Assembly (NCBI GenBank): GCA_002427045.1
Contig: DIPO01000003.1
Coordinates: 1-51,597 of the forward strand
DNA: 51,597 nt
Source: Firmicutes bacterium UBA5486
GTDB lineage: Bacteria > Bacillota > UBA4882 > UBA10575
Direction of reading: 5' to 3'
This document shows, one piece after another, positions 24,639 to 32,843 of the stretch. The notes under the pieces are model-generated. The model was not told where the DNA came from. It did not search any database and was given only the letters and a program-made list of their open reading frames with translations. The number at the start of each line of letters is the position of its first letter. The stretch's first letter is position 1. The translations under genes and the position numbers were made by a program.

Positions 24639-25145
24639 ATGCAAAAATTAGTAGCGATCATAATGGGGAGTGACTCTGATCTTCCGGTGATGGCTAAAAC
24701 AGCAGAAGTATTAGAAGAATTTGCCGTAGGATATACCATAAAGATTCTTTCAGCACACCGCACTCCAGAGCAAGCTTTAGAATTTGCCCGTTATGCCCAG
24801 GATAATGGGTATCAAGTAATTATTGCGGGGGCGGGAATGGCTGCTCATTTACCAGGGGTATTAGCTTCGCAGACGACTTTACCGGTAATTGGTGTACCAA
24901 TAGTTTCCGGGAGTACCGGTGGTATTGATGCCCTATGGTCAATGGTGCAAATGCCACCTGGGGTTCCTGTTGCTACTGTAGCGCTCAATGGAGGAAAGAA
25001 TGCCGGGATTTTAGCACTACAAATCTTGGCTTTGCAGGATCCGATTCTCCGGGAGAAACTTGCAGCAAACAAGTTGAAGATGGAGGAAGAGGTTTTAGCG
25101 AAAAATAAAAGATTAGAAAAGATGGGATTCCGGGAGTATAATTAA
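24639..25145 (+). CDS. purE: N5-carboxyaminoimidazole ribonucleotide mutase
   Basis: Purine synthesis step that moves the carboxyl group in N5-CAIR to give CAIR. The 168-residue protein has IMGSDSDLPVMAKTAEVLEE (residues 7-26), ILSAHRTPEQALEFA (about 37-51) and IAGAGMAAHLPGVLAS with GVPI...GGIDALWSMVQMPPGVPVATVA (about 68-110), the class I PurE core. Six bases after pyrE, so it is the last gene of the pyrimidine operon, which makes a purine step respond to UMP/PyrR. A partial repeat follows at 25150-25185 and no strong terminator is seen. Confidence 0.96.
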   Translation: MQKLVAIIMGSDSDLPVMAKTAEVLEEFAVGYTIKILSAHRTPEQALEFARYAQDNGYQVIIAGAGMAAHLPGVLASQTTLPVIGVPIVSGSTGGIDALWSMVQMPPGVPVATVALNGGKNAGILALQILALQDPILREKLAANKLKMEEEVLAKNKRLEKMGFREYN

Positions 25146-25252
25146 AAATTATTTAATTCCTAGTGGGAAGATCAATTGTATAGTGAGATCAGAATTTGAC
25201 TAATTTAATGCTATTGATTCAGCGTGATTATAGATTCAAGATCTTATCTTGA

Positions 25253-25266
25253 CGAACATATGTTCT
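25253..25266 (+). promoter_or_regulatory. LexA-like (SOS) box before dinB
   Basis: CGAACATATGTTCT fits the Gram-positive LexA operator consensus CGAACnnnnGTTCG at all but the last base. It overlaps a possible -35 hexamer TTGACG (25249-25254), and GATAAT lies at 25275-25280. Position, 59 bases before the start codon, is right for repression of dinB. Confidence 0.75.
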
Positions 25267-25324
25267 CATGAGATGATAATAGGGGATGTAGCGCTTTTTA
25301 TTATTGATGGAGGGAGGTGGTTAG

Positions 25325-26506
25325 ATGCGAAAGATCATTCACCTTGATATGGATGCATTTTTTGCTTCTGTGGAACAAAGAGATCATCCTGATTATCGAG
25401 GGAAACCAGTAATTGTTGGAGGTTCTCCTTCCTCTAGAGGCGTGGTTTCCACTTGTTCTTATGAAGCCCGTAAATTCGGAGTTCATTCTGCCATGCCACT
25501 GTGTGAAGCTGGGTGGCGTTGCCCCCAGGGGATTTTTTTACCTGTCCGGCTTAAGAGGTACCAAGAGATTTCCGGAGAAATAATGGCGATTCTCCGCGAG
25601 TATACACCGTTGGTAGAACCGTTCTCTATTGATGAGGCTTTTCTAGATGTTACTGGCTCGGAACTACTTTTTGGCTCTGCGGAAATGATTGCCCGGAAGG
25701 TTGTTGAGCGGATTGATGAAGAGTTAAATCTTCCGGCTTCAGTAGGAGTAGCGCCAAATAAATTCTTAGCAAAAATTGGCTCGGATCTTAAAAAACCCAG
25801 AGGTTTTGTGGTAATTAAAACCGAGGATGTTATTCCGCTTCTAGCCCCGCTTTCCGTTTCTAAGCTTTGGGGTGTAGGACCGAAAAACCAGGAACAACTT
25901 AGAAAACTGGGGATTAAAAGGATTAAAGATATACAGGATCTACCGGTTAAAATACTCCGGGATCAGTTGGGTGAATTTGGAGAACACCTACACCGTTTAG
26001 CTTTTGGTTTAGATGATAGGCCGGTTTTACCAAGGCAAGAAATAAAAAGTATTGGCCATGAAACCACTTTCCAAAAAGATACGGATGATCGGGAGTTTTT
26101 AGAAGAAGTATTATTAGGACTTTGTACGCGAGTGGCTCGACGTCTCCGGAAAAGTGATTTAGTAGGACAGGTCATTATGATTAAGCTTAGAGATACTGAT
26201 TTTAAAACGATCACCAGGCAAACAACTCTTTATTATCCCACAGCTTTTGAAGAAGTAATTTTTAAATATGCCCGGAGATTGGCAGAGGAAAATGAGTGGG
26301 GACTAAAACCCCTCCGATTAATTGGGGTTAGTATTTCCGGACTACAAAAGAATAGTGCAGTACAATTACCACTTTTTTCTGAAGTAAGGCAAGAAGATCT
26401 CCATCGTCTGCATCAGACCGTTGATCGGATTAAGGATCGTTTTGGGGAAGATGCTATTACCAGAGGGAGTTTGCTTCCGAAAGAGTGCGAAAAAAAGAAG
26501 ATTTAA
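25325..26506 (+). CDS. dinB: DNA polymerase IV (Y family)
   Basis: Error-prone translesion polymerase without proofreading. The 393-residue protein begins IIHLDMDAFFASVEQRDHP (catalytic Asp8 and Asp10 in DMDAFFASVE), has YEARKFGVHSAMP (about residues 44-56), the second metal site YTPLVEPFSIDEAFLDVTGS (about 95-114, Ser-Ile-Asp-Glu), and a helix-hairpin-helix near KLWGVGPKNQEQLRKLGI. The end has VQLPLF (residues 346-351), which matches the QLxLF clamp-binding motif. ATG is 5 bases after GGGAGGTGG. A LexA-like box upstream suggests SOS control. Confidence 0.96.
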   Translation: MRKIIHLDMDAFFASVEQRDHPDYRGKPVIVGGSPSSRGVVSTCSYEARKFGVHSAMPLCEAGWRCPQGIFLPVRLKRYQEISGEIMAILREYTPLVEPFSIDEAFLDVTGSELLFGSAEMIARKVVERIDEELNLPASVGVAPNKFLAKIGSDLKKPRGFVVIKTEDVIPLLAPLSVSKLWGVGPKNQEQLRKLGIKRIKDIQDLPVKILRDQLGEFGEHLHRLAFGLDDRPVLPRQEIKSIGHETTFQKDTDDREFLEEVLLGLCTRVARRLRKSDLVGQVIMIKLRDTDFKTITRQTTLYYPTAFEEVIFKYARRLAEENEWGLKPLRLIGVSISGLQKNSAVQLPLFSEVRQEDLHRLHQTVDRIKDRFGEDAITRGSLLPKECEKKKI

Positions 26507-26531
26507 TACGGGTAGAAGAGATTAGAATAAA

Positions 26532-26605
26532 CAGTTCTGTCCTGGAGAACCTAAATACTTGAAAGGTGATTATCATCTCCAGTGACAGGAGTGTGGATTA
26601 GAACT
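26532..26605 (+). promoter_or_regulatory. Structured leader over the L,D-transpeptidase ribosome site
   Basis: Three nested pairings: CTGTC (26536-26540) with GACAG (26584-26588), TGGAGA with TCTCCA, and inner ACCT with AGGT. AGTTC (from 26532) can also pair with GAACT (26601-26605), which spans the AGGAG ribosome site (26587-26591) and the presumed CTG start. This suggests translational control of the next gene. The element is not a riboswitch class I recognise. Confidence 0.5.
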
Positions 26606-27692
26606 GAGACGGGCACAAATTATTCTACTGGTTTTACTGTTTGTAGCTGGTGGAATGGCTGCTGAAACTAATCAGTGGCTTATTCGGATTAATATTCCGG
26701 CTTGTTCTATGGAACTGTTACACTCAGGAGAGGTTTGGCGAGAATTTCCGGTGACTGTAGGAAAGGCTGCTACACCAACTCCGGTAGGGAAATTTATCAT
26801 TAGTAACAAAATAAAGAATCCAACATGGTACCCAGCGGGTAAGCTGCCGGTACCTCCTGGTGCTGAAAATCCTCTTGGTGGTTATTGGCTGGGTCTAAAT
26901 ATTCCCAGTTATGGGATTCATGGAAATAACAATCCGTCTTCAATTGGTTTCCCTTATTCTAATGGTTGTATCAGAATGCAAAATAGCGATCTCAAGATGT
27001 TGGTTCAGTTGGTAGGTGTAGGTACGCCGGTAGAGATTATTTATCAAACCGTTACGGTAAAGACTTTTGAAGAAAAGATTTGGCTAACTATTTTTCCTGA
27101 TTATTATCATAAAAATCCAGAACAAAACAGGGTTATTCGGGAAAAATTAGAAGAGCAATCCTTGTCTCATCTAATTCATTGGGAAGCTCTCTGGGAGATA
27201 TTGGGGGATAAAAAAATGGTAGTATTAGAAGTACCACAGAAAGTAGAGTTATGCTTGGATGGTACTGAATATCAACAACCAGCTTTTATTCTGGCTGAAC
27301 AGCTCTATCTTCCCGGTGAATTAGCCGGGTTGTGGAGTAAAAAAAGCGAGAAAAAATATATAGAATTAAAAGAGTTTATGAGGGCTTATGCCGGGCAAGT
27401 TTATGGTGTTTTTGACCAACAAGAGAGAAAGGTTAATCTTTATACCCTCCGTATTTATTGTTTTGGAGAGTTGTTTCCGGTAAGGGGCTGGTTCCGGGAA
27501 GAACCCTATCTTCCTCAGGAACTGATTACCTTTTTACAAAGAAAAATATCAACCATAGACAGTAAAGAATCTTCAGAATTACAGTTATCCCTGGAAGAAG
27601 AGGGATGGGTACCCCTTTCTATGGTAAAAAAATGCTGGCCACAATTAACAGTTGATTGGGAACCGGTCAATTGGATTCTAAGTATAAGATAG
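26604..27692 (+). CDS. L,D-transpeptidase (YkuD domain), probably CTG start
   Basis: Exported enzyme that makes or remodels 3-3 crosslinks in peptidoglycan. The active-site segment is HGNNNPSSIGFPYSNGCIRM (His to Cys; catalytic Cys in SNGCIRM, about residue 117), within a YkuD domain of about residues 25-138. The rest (138-362) is a second domain with EVPQKVELCLDG and later VNLYTLRIY and similar segments, resembling copper-amine-oxidase-like stalk domains. The in-frame region before ATG 26655 reads RRAQIILLVLLFVAGGMA, a clear signal peptide, and an in-frame TGA at 26583 closes it upstream. The only candidate start that keeps the signal is CTG at 26604, 12 bases after AGGAG. If the ATG at 26655 is used, the signal peptide is lost. 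Confidence 0.8.
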   Translation: MRRAQIILLVLLFVAGGMAAETNQWLIRINIPACSMELLHSGEVWREFPVTVGKAATPTPVGKFIISNKIKNPTWYPAGKLPVPPGAENPLGGYWLGLNIPSYGIHGNNNPSSIGFPYSNGCIRMQNSDLKMLVQLVGVGTPVEIIYQTVTVKTFEEKIWLTIFPDYYHKNPEQNRVIREKLEEQSLSHLIHWEALWEILGDKKMVVLEVPQKVELCLDGTEYQQPAFILAEQLYLPGELAGLWSKKSEKKYIELKEFMRAYAGQVYGVFDQQERKVNLYTLRIYCFGELFPVRGWFREEPYLPQELITFLQRKISTIDSKESSELQLSLEEEGWVPLSMVKKCWPQLTVDWEPVNWILSIR

Positions 27693-27698
27693 TAATCA

Positions 27699-27726
27699 GC
27701 AGGTGGTTTGTTTTCAAACCACCTGC
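27699..27726. terminator. Hairpin between convergent genes
   Basis: GCAGGTGGTTTG, loop tttt, CAAACCACCTGC: a perfect 12-bp stem 7 bases after the L,D-transpeptidase stop. T tracts are weak, but the position fits a terminator; the minus-strand gene stops 100 bases away. Confidence 0.65.
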
Positions 27727-27827
27727 CTTTCGGTGAGGACAGGATTTGAGGTAGAGTCCTTTTTAAACCTGCTTTTAAACGTTCTTCTTTATCAGTGGTT
27801 TTTAAGGTACTACAATAATATTTTACA

Positions 27828-29027
27828 TCACATTAGACCTTCACTAAGGATTTTTTCTAGAGCAATAGTAGCCAATTCAATTTTCGCATACTCTTTTATG
27901 CGGGCAAAATCCCGATCTAAGATGGCACGGCTCAAATCTTTAGTAATTCCCAGATAGCCGGAGAGGGCTTCGGAGAGTCGATCACGGCCAAGAGTATCAA
28001 GGTAAGCCCAGTCTTGGACAAGGATTGATTCTGCTTCTTCCGAGGTGAGTCCAAACCGGAGTAATTCATCGTATAACTCTCCTTTAATCGTCTCCTTGAC
28101 CTCATCCCAATCTCCTGCTAAGATCGAAGATACCTGTTCTGGGGTGAGACGTCCTTTAACCATCGCACTTAACCGGCTGAGAAGGTCGTTTTTAGTTACT
28201 TCGCCAAATGATTTTATGATTGCTGGTTCATTTTTTTGATTATAAAAGATCGTAACATTATCATTTTTAGCAAGATTTTCAATGGTTGTTGTAATATTAT
28301 TTCTGAGAATAATGGTTTCTGGTTGAACCAAGGCAATCCGGCTATCTCCTTTTTCAGATTCGATGGTTAACAGATTGGAACCTTCTGGATTATTGAGAAC
28401 TTTTCCTCGTACTATTTCCAAGTTTAATAGCTTATTAATCATCCAGGCTGTATCAGCACGGCTGGCTAAACGGGAAGGATGGAACTCGGGTCGAAAGTAA
28501 CCAGGGAGGAGCTCCAATCTGGAAGCAAGTTCAATCTGGTTAAATGCCCAGTAATCCTTGTTTAGTTCAGGAAAGGTTGGAATAAACTCTAATGTATACT
28601 TTTCTTCTGCTAAGCCAATCTTCAGTAGGCGGGTGAGCATAGTGACAATCTCAGCTCTGGTAACTGGAGCCTCTGGTTTAAAATTACCATCCGGGTATCC
28701 GGTAATGATCTGGTTGTCGGCCAGAGCATTAATGTATTTTTTGGCCCAGTGTTCCTTAGTATCTGGAAACTGAAGCTGATCAGAGGTTTTAAAATTATAG
28801 GCTACAGAGAGGATTTTAGCTAGTTCTGCCCGGGTGATACTCTGATCAGGACGGAAAGTCCCATCAGGATATCCATTGAGGACTCCTTTTTGGACAAGTT
28901 TACTGACACTTTCTTCCGCCCAGTGTCCATCTATGTCTGAAGGCATGGCCTGAACTATAGGTGTTATAAATAAAAAGGCGAGGATAAAAAGGAAATAAAC
29001 TATGAGGCGCTGGCGTATAGAAATCAT
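27828..29027 (-). CDS. SLH-domain cell-surface protein
   Basis: Secreted protein anchored to the cell envelope through S-layer homology domains. The 399-residue protein has a signal peptide (residues 1-27, ending VQAMP) and three SLH repeats at about 29-85, 88-150 and 152-205: DIDGHWAEESVSKLVQKGVL with GYPDGTFRPDQSITRAELAKIL, then FPDTKEHWAKKYINALADN with GYPDGNFKPEAPVTRAEIV, then a more divergent FPELNKDYWAFNQIELASRL. Residues 215-290 are beta-rich, and 290-399 are helical with repeated LTPEQVSSIL/GDWDEVK-like segments (SEEAESILVQDW). ATG follows AAGGAGTGAACAGCA. Partner and function unknown. Confidence 0.9.
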   Translation of the reverse strand: MISIRQRLIVYFLFILAFLFITPIVQAMPSDIDGHWAEESVSKLVQKGVLNGYPDGTFRPDQSITRAELAKILSVAYNFKTSDQLQFPDTKEHWAKKYINALADNQIITGYPDGNFKPEAPVTRAEIVTMLTRLLKIGLAEEKYTLEFIPTFPELNKDYWAFNQIELASRLELLPGYFRPEFHPSRLASRADTAWMINKLLNLEIVRGKVLNNPEGSNLLTIESEKGDSRIALVQPETIILRNNITTTIENLAKNDNVTIFYNQKNEPAIIKSFGEVTKNDLLSRLSAMVKGRLTPEQVSSILAGDWDEVKETIKGELYDELLRFGLTSEEAESILVQDWAYLDTLGRDRLSEALSGYLGITKDLSRAILDRDFARIKEYAKIELATIALEKILSEGLM

Positions 29028-29189
29028 TGCTGTTCACTCCTTGGTTTTATGGTTGTTTCTTAGCCTTTTATTCGCGTATTATAATGGGATTCCTTTATGT
29101 AAATCATGGCCTTGTTGGCAAGAAAATCGGAGAAAGGATTTAGCGGCCAAACATGGAAATAATAAGTCTGTAAGAAGGTGAGAATGGCG

Positions 29190-30404
29190 ATGACCAAAAT
29201 TTATACAGTATCACAGGTTACATTCTTTTTAAAGAATTTAATTGAAAAAGAGCCGGAACTTCAGAGTCTCTGGATCAGTGGAGAAATTTCTAATTTTACC
29301 CTCCATTCGTCCGGACATATGTATTTTACACTTAAAGATCAATCATCCCGTTTACGATGTGTAATGTTTCGTGGAGAAAATAAGTGGCTGAAATTTCAGC
29401 CACATGATGGATTAGAAGTTATTGTCTTTGGCCGGATTGCCATCTATCCCAAAAATGGGGAATACCAGCTTTATGTAGAACTAATGGAGGCAGCAGGGCT
29501 TGGCTCTTTATATCTGGCTTTTGAACAATTGAAAAACCGACTGGCAGAGGAAGGCCTTTTTGATCCGGCAAAAAAAAGACCGCTTCCCAAGCTACCACGG
29601 AAAATTGGAGTGATTACTTCTCCTACCGGAGCTGCAGTTCAAGACATAATTCGCATTTTACACCGGCGACATCCACGGGTTGATATTCTGCTTATTCCTG
29701 CTCAGGTACAAGGGGAGACAGCACCAGAGAGTCTAATTGAGGCAATTAATTTAGCGGGTAGGTTAACAAAGTTGGATTTACTTATTATCGGCCGGGGGGG
29801 CGGTTCTGCTGAAGAGCTTTGGGCCTTTAATAATGAAGGTGTTGCCAGGGCAATGGCGGCTTGCCCCATTCCAACAATTTCAGCAGTAGGCCATGAATCA
29901 GATTTTACCATTGCTGATTTAGTGGCTGATTTACGAGCTCCCACCCCATCTGGAGCAGCTGAACTGGCTGTTCCAGAAGTAAAAGAGATACGAAAGAAAA
30001 TAAATATGATGATGGATAACCTAAAATCATCTTGCCTTCGCTTAATAGAAAGGAAGCAGGCCCAAATCTTTAGATTAAAAACGCATCCAGCTCTAACACA
30101 GCCGGAACGATTATTACTCTCTAGAAGGCAACAGGTGGATGAGGCAAAAGAAGAGCTGATCCGGTTGATTAATAGATTGTTTGAAGAAAAACGGAAAACG
30201 CTCTTAGTAGAAATGGGGAAACTGGATGCTTTAAGTCCCTTGTCTACCTTAGCTAGAGGTTATAGTATCTGCTGGAAGGATAAGGACGGAGCTTTTCTGC
30301 GTGATGCTCGGGAGATTAATCCCGGGGAAAAGGTGACTGTTGTTTTAAACCACGGTCAACTTTTATGCACGGTGGAAGAAACAAGAGAGGAAGTGATCGC
30401 GTGA
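29190..30404 (+). CDS. xseA: Exodeoxyribonuclease VII large subunit
   Basis: Catalytic subunit of exonuclease VII, which degrades single-stranded DNA from both ends. An OB-fold N-terminus (IYTVSQVTFFLKNLIEKEP, WISGEISNF, HMYFTLKDQSSRLRCVMF) is followed by the catalytic domain with KIGVITSPTGAAVQDIIRIL (about residues 133-152), IIGRGGGSAEELWAFN (about 187-202), and TISAVGHESDFTIADLVADLRAPTPSGAAE (about 226-255). About 404 residues. I start at ATG 29190, 7 bases after AGGTGAG; a GTG at 29178 and an ATG at 29184 are alternatives. It overlaps xseB by one base. Confidence 0.96.
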   Translation: MTKIYTVSQVTFFLKNLIEKEPELQSLWISGEISNFTLHSSGHMYFTLKDQSSRLRCVMFRGENKWLKFQPHDGLEVIVFGRIAIYPKNGEYQLYVELMEAAGLGSLYLAFEQLKNRLAEEGLFDPAKKRPLPKLPRKIGVITSPTGAAVQDIIRILHRRHPRVDILLIPAQVQGETAPESLIEAINLAGRLTKLDLLIIGRGGGSAEELWAFNNEGVARAMAACPIPTISAVGHESDFTIADLVADLRAPTPSGAAELAVPEVKEIRKKINMMMDNLKSSCLRLIERKQAQIFRLKTHPALTQPERLLLSRRQQVDEAKEELIRLINRLFEEKRKTLLVEMGKLDALSPLSTLARGYSICWKDKDGAFLRDAREINPGEKVTVVLNHGQLLCTVEETREEVIA

Positions 30405-30643
30405 TGGAGCAATTAATGAAAAAAACTTTTGAAGAAGCCTTGCTTAGACTAGAAGAGATTATTCGAAAGTTGGATAATGGAGAGTTAAATTTAGAAGAAA
30501 GTCTTAAACTATTTGAGGAAGGGATTGCTCTTGCCCGGCATTGCAATGCTAAACTTGATGAAGCTCAGGGAAAAGTTGAAATACTTCTAGGAATCGAAGA
30601 TGGAATTACTAAGACGCAAGAGTTTAAGATAGAGGAGGAGTAA
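30404..30643 (+). CDS. xseB: Exodeoxyribonuclease VII small subunit
   Basis: Small helical subunit of exonuclease VII. The 79-residue protein has TFEEALLRLEEIIRKLDNGE and NLEESLKLFEEGIALARHC, the full family signature. Start ATG at 30404 overlaps the xseA stop (TGATG), which means translational coupling; the longer frame upstream lies in xseA. Followed after 2 bases by ispA. Confidence 0.95.
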   Translation: MEQLMKKTFEEALLRLEEIIRKLDNGELNLEESLKLFEEGIALARHCNAKLDEAQGKVEILLGIEDGITKTQEFKIEEE

Positions 30644-30645
30644 AC

Positions 30646-31527
30646 TTGTTTTCGAATGGACTTGAAAATTATAGAGAAAAAATAGAAGATAGTCTTAGTC
30701 ACTTCCTGCCAACTGTTACGACTGCACCTCGGGTGATTCATGAAGCGATGAGATATAGTACTTGTGGTGGAGGAAAAAGAATCAGGGGGATATTGACTCT
30801 TTTGGCTTGTCAGGTGGTAAGCGGAGAATGGCAAAAGGCTCTTCCGGCAGCTTGTGCCATTGAAATGGTTCATTCTTATTCTCTAATTCATGATGATTTA
30901 CCTTGTATGGATGATGATGCTTTTCGGCGGGGGAAACCGACCAACCATCGGGTCTATGGCGAAAATATTGCCGTATTGGCGGGAGATGCTTTGTTAACTC
31001 AAGCAGTAGAAACAATGCTAGAGTATGCTCCATCTGGCTTAGAGAGGTATTACTGGGAAGCACTACATGAACTAATCAAAGCTAGTAATACCCAAGGAAT
31101 GATTGGTGGGCAGGTCTTAGATTTAGAAGCGGAAGGTAAAGAGCTTAATCTCAAAGAACTTCAAGCGATTCATCGGAGAAAAACTGGAGCATTAATCAGA
31201 GTTGCTTTGAGAATGGGAGGAATTATTGGCGGAGGAAATGAGAGGGAGCTCGAGGCTCTTTCTAATTATGGGGAGTCTCTGGGATTAACCTTTCAGATAA
31301 TAGATGATCTTTTAGATCGGGAAGCTGATCCAAAGGTCTTAGGTAAAGCAGTAGGAAGTGATATTAAAAATAATAAAGCTACATATCCGGGAATCGTAGG
31401 GATAGAAGAATCTCGGCGTCTTGCTGCTTTAGAAGTAGATAAAGCATGTAAAGTCCTTCAGCCTTTTGGTGAAAGGGGAATGTTTTTACAGGAGTTTGCA
31501 AGGGAGCTATTAAAGAGAGATTATTAA
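30646..31527 (+). CDS. ispA: Polyprenyl (farnesyl) diphosphate synthase
   Basis: Condenses isopentenyl diphosphate with allylic diphosphates to make farnesyl (or geranyl) diphosphate. The 293-residue protein has GGGKRIRGILTLL (about residues 43-55), the first aspartate-rich motif SLIHDDLPCMDDDAFRRGKPTNH (about 82-104, DDxxxxD type), GQVLDLEAEG, and the second motif QIIDDLLDREAD (about 222-233). TTG start, 5 bases after GAGGAGGAG. Part of the xseA-xseB-ispA block that continues to OLE RNA and dxs. Confidence 0.95.
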   Translation: MFSNGLENYREKIEDSLSHFLPTVTTAPRVIHEAMRYSTCGGGKRIRGILTLLACQVVSGEWQKALPAACAIEMVHSYSLIHDDLPCMDDDAFRRGKPTNHRVYGENIAVLAGDALLTQAVETMLEYAPSGLERYYWEALHELIKASNTQGMIGGQVLDLEAEGKELNLKELQAIHRRKTGALIRVALRMGGIIGGGNERELEALSNYGESLGLTFQIIDDLLDREADPKVLGKAVGSDIKNNKATYPGIVGIEESRRLAALEVDKACKVLQPFGERGMFLQEFARELLKRDY

Positions 31528-31668
31528 GTTTGATACTTACCTCACGTCTCATATCGCTGGTTGTTCGTTATGAAGTTTGTCTTTGCATTTTGATTATCTT
31601 TTACAACTTGAAGATTGTGGCTTTTCTCGGGTTATTTGTCTGATGATTCTTCAAAAGAGGGGTAAGAT

Positions 31669-32106
31669 TTGGAAAATTTCTCAAAAAACACGGTGTTTTG
31701 GAGTGCTTTTATCGCTTGGGCGCTGGCCCAGTTTTTGAAAGGACTTTTTGCACTTTATAAGTATAAAAGATTAGATTTTCGGAGATTCGTTGGGGCGGGG
31801 GGAATGCCTAGTTCTCATTCGGCTTTTGTTTCAGCTTTAGCGACTGGAATAGGGTTAAAAGATGGATGGGCTTCTACTACCTTTGCTTTAGCAGTGGTTT
31901 TTGCCTTGATTGTGATGTATGATGCGGCTGGAGTTAGATTAGCTGCTAGTAAACAAGCAGCCACTTTGAATAAAATTATTGATGAGCTCTTTGATGAAGG
32001 TGAATTTCATCATGAGCATCTTAAGGAATTACTGGGGCATACTCCAATTGAAGTATTTGCAGGTTCTTTGTTAGGTATTGTTATTAGTTGCTGGTTTGTT
32101 GGATAG
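31669..32106 (+). CDS. yuiD: Divergent PAP2-like membrane protein (YuiD/DUF212 family)
   Basis: A 145-residue membrane protein, related to but distinct from PAP2 phosphatases. It has three or four hydrophobic segments and the family motif GGMPSSHSAFVSALATGIGL (about residues 44-63), then VMYDAAGVRLAASKQAATLN (about 83-102). The C-terminal part has ELLGHTPIEVFAGSLLGI. A lipid-phosphate phosphatase role is suspected but not shown. TTG start, 6 bases after AGAGGGG. It sits between ispA and the OLE RNA, where undecaprenyl or prenyl diphosphate handling would make sense. Confidence 0.88.
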   Translation: MENFSKNTVFWSAFIAWALAQFLKGLFALYKYKRLDFRRFVGAGGMPSSHSAFVSALATGIGLKDGWASTTFALAVVFALIVMYDAAGVRLAASKQAATLNKIIDELFDEGEFHHEHLKELLGHTPIEVFAGSLLGIVISCWFVG

Positions 32107-32190
32107 TTTTACTTCTTAGTTTACCTTTAGATTATGGATAATAATGGTTATAACTTATTTATGATAGAGTTTTAAATTTCCTTTGCTTTA

Positions 32191-32199
32191 TGTTATAAT
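32191..32199 (+). promoter_or_regulatory. Extended -10 promoter of OLE RNA
   Basis: TGTTATAAT: perfect TATAAT (32194-32199) with TGn directly before it. It lies about 10 bases before the OLE terminal stem (32209), so the RNA probably has its own start near 32207. The -35 region (TTTAAA at 32171) is weak. Confidence 0.65.
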
Positions 32200-32208
32200 A
32201 TAAATGAA

Positions 32209-32821
32209 AAGAGGATGGTGTAGTATCCTAGTCGAAAATCCGTTTCAAAGACGGGCCTAAAAATCCGTCGCGGGCACATCGATGAAGTCCCTGGTTCTGC
32301 CGCTGACGCCCAGTTGGGGGCGGTGCTGGGGGTTAAGGTCATGGGGCGATCCGCAAAGGCATGCGGGCGTTGACCCCTAACCGTGGAGACCTAAGCATGT
32401 TTTAGGAAGGCCTTTGGTGCTGAACTATTGCTTAGGGTAACCTGCACACGATACAGAAGAAGGTCATACTTATTTGTTATTGGTGCAGTGTAGCCTGCCT
32501 TGAGGTGGAATGAGGAGGATAATGGGTATCAAGTAGAGTTCTTGAAGGCCTAAGAACTTTGCTCTTTGCCATTTGAAACCCATTCTGCAAAAGAGGCTAG
32601 AAACGGTCAATTTTCGTTGAGGAAATCTCCTAGGCTATTTTCAAAAAGAAACAATTATTAAGGATTGCGGTGTGGACTAAGTGGTGATCCAGTTTTACCT
32701 GAGGCGACTCGGTAAGACGCTCATAAAGGGAAACCGCCGGAATGGTAACATTCCGGAGAGCGCCGGGAAAACCTACTGGACCTTAAGCCACAATGTTTAC
32801 TTAATGATTGACCATCCTCTT
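32209..32821 (+). ncRNA. ole: OLE RNA (ornate, large, extremophilic)
   Basis: A 613-nt non-coding RNA that in other Bacillota localises to the membrane with the protein OapA and affects stress responses. The ends pair perfectly: AAGAGGATGGT (32209-32219) with ACCATCCTCTT (32811-32821). The interior is G+C-rich against an A+T-rich genome, has no long reading frame, and shows many stem-like pairs, for example CGCCCAGTTG and GGGGGCGGTG near 32310 and GGAATGGTAACATTCC at 32738-32753. Length, gene order (ispA-yuiD upstream, oapA immediately downstream, dxs after) and the oapA neighbour all match the known OLE locus. I base the call on these features, not on an alignment. Confidence 0.9.
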
Positions 32822-32843
32822 ATCTTTGGATGGAGGAGTTTTT

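Noticed and set aside
27703..27957. Plus-strand frame over the end of the SLH gene
   Set aside because: It begins in the terminator hairpin and runs antisense to a well-supported SLH-domain gene; composition is not protein-like.
31528..31668. Possible small RNA between ispA and yuiD
   Set aside because: No hairpin, promoter or repeat stands out; the gap is short and nothing can be supported.
32808..32843. Extended OapA start at an ATA/ATG-like codon in the OLE terminal stem
   Set aside because: It would place coding sequence in the OLE closing stem. TTG at 32844 has GGAGGAG at proper spacing.
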